The translations under genes and the position numbers were made by a program. The notes beneath the pieces were generated by a model. It worked only from the letters and a program-made list of their open reading frames with translations. It had not been told where the DNA came from and searched no databases. Shown here piece by piece: positions 31,364 through 34,250 of a DNA stretch of 34,250 nucleotides. How positions within the stretch are numbered: position 1 is the first letter of the stretch; each line of letters starts with the position of its first letter. Source of the DNA: Candidatus Rifleibacteriota bacterium (GTDB lineage Bacteria > Muiribacteriota > Ozemobacteria > Ozemobacterales > Ozemobacteraceae); NCBI GenBank assembly GCA_015233155.1, contig JADFYG010000061.1, positions 1 through 34,250 on the forward strand, in the 5' to 3' direction.

Positions 31364-31405
31364 GCCAGGTATTTGAGGCGTAAAACTCAATACCTGGCTT
31401 TTTTT
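31364..31405 (+). terminator. Rho-independent terminator after the Flp pilin
   Basis: GCCAGGTATTTGAG (31364-31377) pairs with CTCAATACCTGGC (31386-31398) with one bulged T, leaving a loop of about eight bases. Seven T follow at 31399-31405. This is a strong, textbook plus-strand terminator 59 bases after the pilin stop. Confidence 0.9.
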
Positions 31406-31429
31406 CTCTGTGGAGAGAAGAGAACCCAC

Positions 31430-31693
31430 TCAGAAATCATTCGGGTCAATTTCTCCAAAAAATTTCAATTTGGATTGGAGAGCGTAAAAAAAATACCCCA
31501 GAGAACAATTCTGAAATATGCTTTTAGCCGATGAAATTGCCCTTGTGTAGATGAGGAATTGTTCAACGGTGATTTTTCCATGCGTACGAAGGGCAAGCAG
31601 CTGATCACTAAAATACCAGTAATACGCTAAATCAATCATCATGGCCACCATTACACCGGCAATGGCAATCCGAGTTGCAAATCTCAGATTCAC
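31430..31693 (-). CDS. Small membrane protein
   Basis: An 87-residue protein starts at ATG 31693 with GGAGGA seven bases upstream, which makes it credible despite its size. It has one clear hydrophobic helix near the N-terminus (IAIAGVMVAMMIDLAYYWYF) and possibly a second weaker segment (SLGYFFYALQ). It has no recognisable domain. It lies 119 bases downstream of the next membrane protein gene on the same strand and may share its transcript. Function unknown. Confidence 0.55.
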   Translation of the reverse strand: MNLRFATRIAIAGVMVAMMIDLAYYWYFSDQLLALRTHGKITVEQFLIYTRAISSAKSIFQNCSLGYFFYALQSKLKFFGEIDPNDF

Positions 31694-31811
31694 GTTGGTT
31701 CCTCCATTACTCTTCTCTCGTTTTCAAAAAAGCAGCGTCCATTCATACAGCTTGCATTTCGATTCGATGGCCAAATTGTAACGAAACTCATGAAATTTCG
31801 CAAGGGTTGGT

Positions 31812-32882
31812 TCAATCGCAAGACCGTCTCCTGATCATCGCCGGATCGCAGACCAGATAGACTGGGAGTTCAAATGAGGCGGTGAGATCCAGACCGGAAG
31901 TCGGGGCTTCCACATCCAGAGTCCAGAGATGCTGGGGATTACTTTCCATATCACGGCCGGGAAGGCCAGATGGAATATCGAAGCTGAAAGGGATGAGGGA
32001 TTTCCCCTCGCTAGCCTGTGCCAAATCCAGGGTGACTGTCTGAGTTTTTTCATGGATGACATCGCTCACCGTGTGGCAGTGCTTTCCACTTTGCGTAGTC
32101 GTTAGGCGTTCGCACTTCAATGTGATGGTGACACCACTTTTGGTGACAAGGTGATTCGCGACAAGGAGGCTGGCCCCAAATCCCTCACCGATGTCTAAAG
32201 GCATCTGAGAAAGGATTAGAGCGGGCGTGCCGTATTTCAACTGGCGCAAGGTCAGATAGGCTGCCCTTCCCAGGAGCGCCACCGCGATAAGGCTGAACGG
32301 TATATCCATCATCAGCAATATCAGCGGAGCGGCTGGTTTGTAAATATAGAGAACCCATGCGATAGACACGAACCCGCACATTATGATTCCGAAGCTCCAG
32401 GCATCGATCAACTGTACCCCGCTTTGGGCCCTGATCTCATAACCATCCCATTCACCCTCGGCAAGCCATGGCTGATCAGGGAATCTCGCTCTGGCCGCAT
32501 CCTTCTGCCGTTTGGTGGCGATTCCACAGAGCCCCGGGCCGGAAATCTTTATGCCGACTGCCATGAAGATAAATCCGACGATCTTTGATAAATCAAGCAG
32601 TGGCCACGTCATTACAGACGTGGGCTTCTGGTAAAAACCGTCTTTTTCGAGGAATAACTTTTCCAACTCGCCTTTGACTTCAATTACATGCAGTCCGATG
32701 CAGTACTTATCGTAATTTTGCAATCTCTCAATAGCATCAGAACATTTGGTCTGGGCATTCAAAAGAAACCCGAGTGATAAAGCTCCGAAAAAGAACAATC
32801 TCCAGCCAGTGATCAGACCGGGCGCATAATTTGCGTCACCTGCATTCCTGGCGGCACCTGCGGAAAACCAGTCCAATGCCAT
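31812..32882 (-). CDS. Polytopic membrane protein of unknown function
   Basis: The 356-residue product starts at ATG 32882 with GGAG eight bases ahead. It has hydrophobic segments near residues 27-42, 98-113, 165-180 and 183-205. The stretch DQPWLAEGEWDGYEIRAQSG precedes the third, and the loop YGTPALILSQMPLDIGEGFG follows the fourth. A beta-rich C-terminal domain (VTLDLAQASEGKS, ending LPVYLVCD) follows. The W/D-W between membrane pairs and the beta-rich tail recall a widespread uncharacterised DUF3592-like layout. I do not assign a family. Function unknown. Confidence 0.6.
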   Translation of the reverse strand: MALDWFSAGAARNAGDANYAPGLITGWRLFFFGALSLGFLLNAQTKCSDAIERLQNYDKYCIGLHVIEVKGELEKLFLEKDGFYQKPTSVMTWPLLDLSKIVGFIFMAVGIKISGPGLCGIATKRQKDAARARFPDQPWLAEGEWDGYEIRAQSGVQLIDAWSFGIIMCGFVSIAWVLYIYKPAAPLILLMMDIPFSLIAVALLGRAAYLTLRQLKYGTPALILSQMPLDIGEGFGASLLVANHLVTKSGVTITLKCERLTTTQSGKHCHTVSDVIHEKTQTVTLDLAQASEGKSLIPFSFDIPSGLPGRDMESNPQHLWTLDVEAPTSGLDLTASFELPVYLVCDPAMIRRRSCD

Positions 32883-33031
32883 CTCATGCTCCAGTTACAA
32901 AATATATGACTATAAGGAGAGCGCTTGTAATAATAGCAGAAAATAATTTGGCAATTTTTTTTCTTGTCCTTGAATTATTCGCAGGCTACAATTTATCGCA
33001 CTTGATTAACTTATTCAGCCAGGAGTGAATT

Positions 33032-34250
33032 GTGAAGAGAGCTTTCTTATTCGTTTTTTTACTTGCGATGGTCGGTGGTTTACTTGCGTGTTCCGGCGGC
33101 GGCGGAAATCCCGCTGCAACGGCTCTTGTAACGGCAGTCCCAAGCGAGTCGACCAGCGTCGTTCGTGGTAGAATCACGGGAGACGGCGATCTGGGTAACA
33201 TAGCGGTCTATCTGGTGGCGGACGGAGCGACGGTTTCACCCCGCGCTGCTCTTAGAGCTCAGGCAGTGGCAAGCGGGAGCACCGATGGTCAGATATATTT
33301 TACAAGCACTGAAGCCGATGGTTCGTTCGTATTTCCAGCGGTTAAAAAGGGTAATTTCAACCTCATCGCCCGCAAGGATCAATATCACAGCAGTATTCTG
33401 CAGGGAATTCAGGTCGGAAGTATAAATGTCTCTTTATCGACAACGGATCTTGTTTTACGCTTAGCCGCGACTGGCGACATCTCGGGAACAATTCAAGTTC
33501 CCACAGGATATTCACCGGTGGCGGGAGTCATCGTCTTCGTGACGGGAACCTCTTATTCAGCCTTTACTGATGACCTGGGCAAATTCACTATCACCGGAAT
33601 CCCGGTAGGCACCTACACATTGGCCATCACCGGAGATGGGCTTTTACAACAGAAGATAACAAATGTAATGGTGACGGCAGCGCAGGTAACGACATTGGTA
33701 CAAGTCCAGATGGCCATCGATCCGACGCCGCACGGCATAATAGTCTGGCAGGGTTCTTTAGCATCTGCGCCGGCGAACCCGCAGGTGAATTGGGCATACT
33801 ACGACACAACAACCAAGACGTCCTATATTTGGAATGGCGGTTCATGGCAAACGATAGCCACAAGCGGTAATACGGGGCCGACAGGAAATACAGGAGCGAC
33901 GGGAAGCACTGGCGCTGCCGGAGCCACAGGCGCCACAGGCGCCACAGGCGTCACGGGCCCAACAGGTGTCACCGGCGCGACAGGAAGCAATGGTGCTGTG
34001 GGAACGACTGGCGCAACAGGAGGCATCGGCGCGACGGGAAGCACTGGCGCTGCGGGAGCCACAGGCTCAACAGGAGCAATCGGCGCGACGGGAAGCACTG
34101 GCGCTGCGGGAGCCACAGGCTCAACAGGAACCATCGGCGCGACAGGAAACACTGGTGTTACCGGAGCCACCGGCGCAACAGGAGCCACTGGAGCAACAGG
34201 AAACACTGGTGTTACCGGAGCCACCGGCGCAACAGGAGCCACGGGAGCAA
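33032..34250 (+). CDS. Collagen-like lipoprotein, N-terminal part (runs off the window)
   Basis: A GTG at 33032, six bases after AGGAG, opens a frame with no stop to the window edge (406 codons). The N-terminus is a lipoprotein signal, with lipobox LLAC at residues 18-21. Two carboxypeptidase-regulatory-like beta-sandwiches follow (VRGRITGDGDLGNIAVYL; ISGTIQVPTG, FTDDLGKFTITGIPVGTYTL). A linker contains NWAYYDTTTKTSYIWNGGSW. From about residue 277 it becomes Gly-x-Thr/Ala collagen-type triplets (GNTGPTGNTGATGSTG). Long GAT/GST collagen tracts in bacteria form triple helices on cell or spore surfaces. Probably a lipid-anchored surface filament. The C-terminal end is not visible. Confidence 0.85.
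   Translation, partial: MKRAFLFVFLLAMVGGLLACSGGGGNPAATALVTAVPSESTSVVRGRITGDGDLGNIAVYLVADGATVSPRAALRAQAVASGSTDGQIYFTSTEADGSFVFPAVKKGNFNLIARKDQYHSSILQGIQVGSINVSLSTTDLVLRLAATGDISGTIQVPTGYSPVAGVIVFVTGTSYSAFTDDLGKFTITGIPVGTYTLAITGDGLLQQKITNVMVTAAQVTTLVQVQMAIDPTPHGIIVWQGSLASAPANPQVNWAYYDTTTKTSYIWNGGSWQTIATSGNTGPTGNTGATGSTGAAGATGATGATGVTGPTGVTGATGSNGAVGTTGATGGIGATGSTGAAGATGSTGAIGATGSTGAAGATGSTGTIGATGNTGVTGATGATGATGATGNTGVTGATGATGATGA
34025..34250 (+). repeat. 54-bp tandem repeats inside the collagen-like gene
   Basis: Two nearly identical 54-base units (34025-34078 and 34079-34132, starting ATCGGCGCGACGGGAAGC) are followed by two of another type (34148-34201 and 34202 onward, starting AACACTGGTGTTACCGG). 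Each equals 18 codons, six collagen triplets. Near-identity at DNA level suggests recent slippage or unequal crossing over. The array continues past the window. Confidence 0.85.

Noticed and set aside
33823..34242. Minus-strand 139-codon frame of Pro-Val-Ala repeats
   Set aside because: It is the antisense of the Gly-x-Thr collagen repeat, which stays open because of repeat codon bias. The plus strand has a lipobox, ribosome binding site and domains.
33863..34250. CRISPR array in the repeat tract
   Set aside because: The repeats are contiguous codon triplets in an open frame with no spacers.

Overview
The window looks like a chromosomal stretch from a Gram-negative-type bacterium of medium GC content (mid to high 40s percent by eye), probably an uncultivated or deep-branching lineage. 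Evidence for this is many exported proteins with Sec signals, a lipobox lipoprotein, a Flp-type pilin, a pilin-like protein and many unrecognisable exported proteins. I cannot place it in a phylum from sequence alone. No rRNA, tRNA, CRISPR array or transposase gene was seen.

Bases 1-6820 hold mostly exported or envelope proteins: a partial hypothetical protein, a membrane-anchored GT51-like transglycosylase with an altered motif, a papain-like protease, a zinc-finger membrane protein, a large secreted beta-propeller and a clan GH-A glycosidase. Bases 6884-15125 are one minus-strand cluster that encodes a full reductive pyrimidine catabolic route. PreT/PreA reduce uracil or thymine, dihydropyrimidinase opens the ring, a nitrilase-family beta-ureidopropionase releases beta-alanine or beta-aminoisobutyrate, a class III transaminase makes the semialdehyde, and a CoA-acylating semialdehyde dehydrogenase yields acetyl-CoA or propionyl-CoA.

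Bases 15706-19049 carry a plus-strand Dlt-like cassette behind a good sigma70-type promoter: an AMP-forming acyl/aminoacyl ligase, an MBOAT acyltransferase and a carrier protein. The first two genes each carry one single-base frameshift. Bases 19213-26275 are minus-strand: two overlapping flavodoxin-fold reductases, a cyclic-nucleotide-domain/MinD-like ATPase fusion, two related exported proteins (one decayed at its 5' end) and a 757-residue exported orphan.

Bases 26411-30838 are the most unusual part. An intact comM/yifB gene is followed, upstream of its start, by two displaced copies of its own 5' end. Both are cut at the same codon and joined to the same roughly 90-bp arm. They bracket a pilin-like gene, a MITE with perfect 15-bp inverted repeats and 8-bp target duplications, a BrnT-like remnant and a DUF433/DUF5615 toxin-antitoxin pair. 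I read this as successive insertions into the 5' part of comM, each restoring the gene. The rest holds a formylglycine-generating-enzyme remnant, a Flp pilin with a terminator, two membrane proteins and the start of a collagen-like lipoprotein with 54-bp tandem repeats that runs off the right edge.
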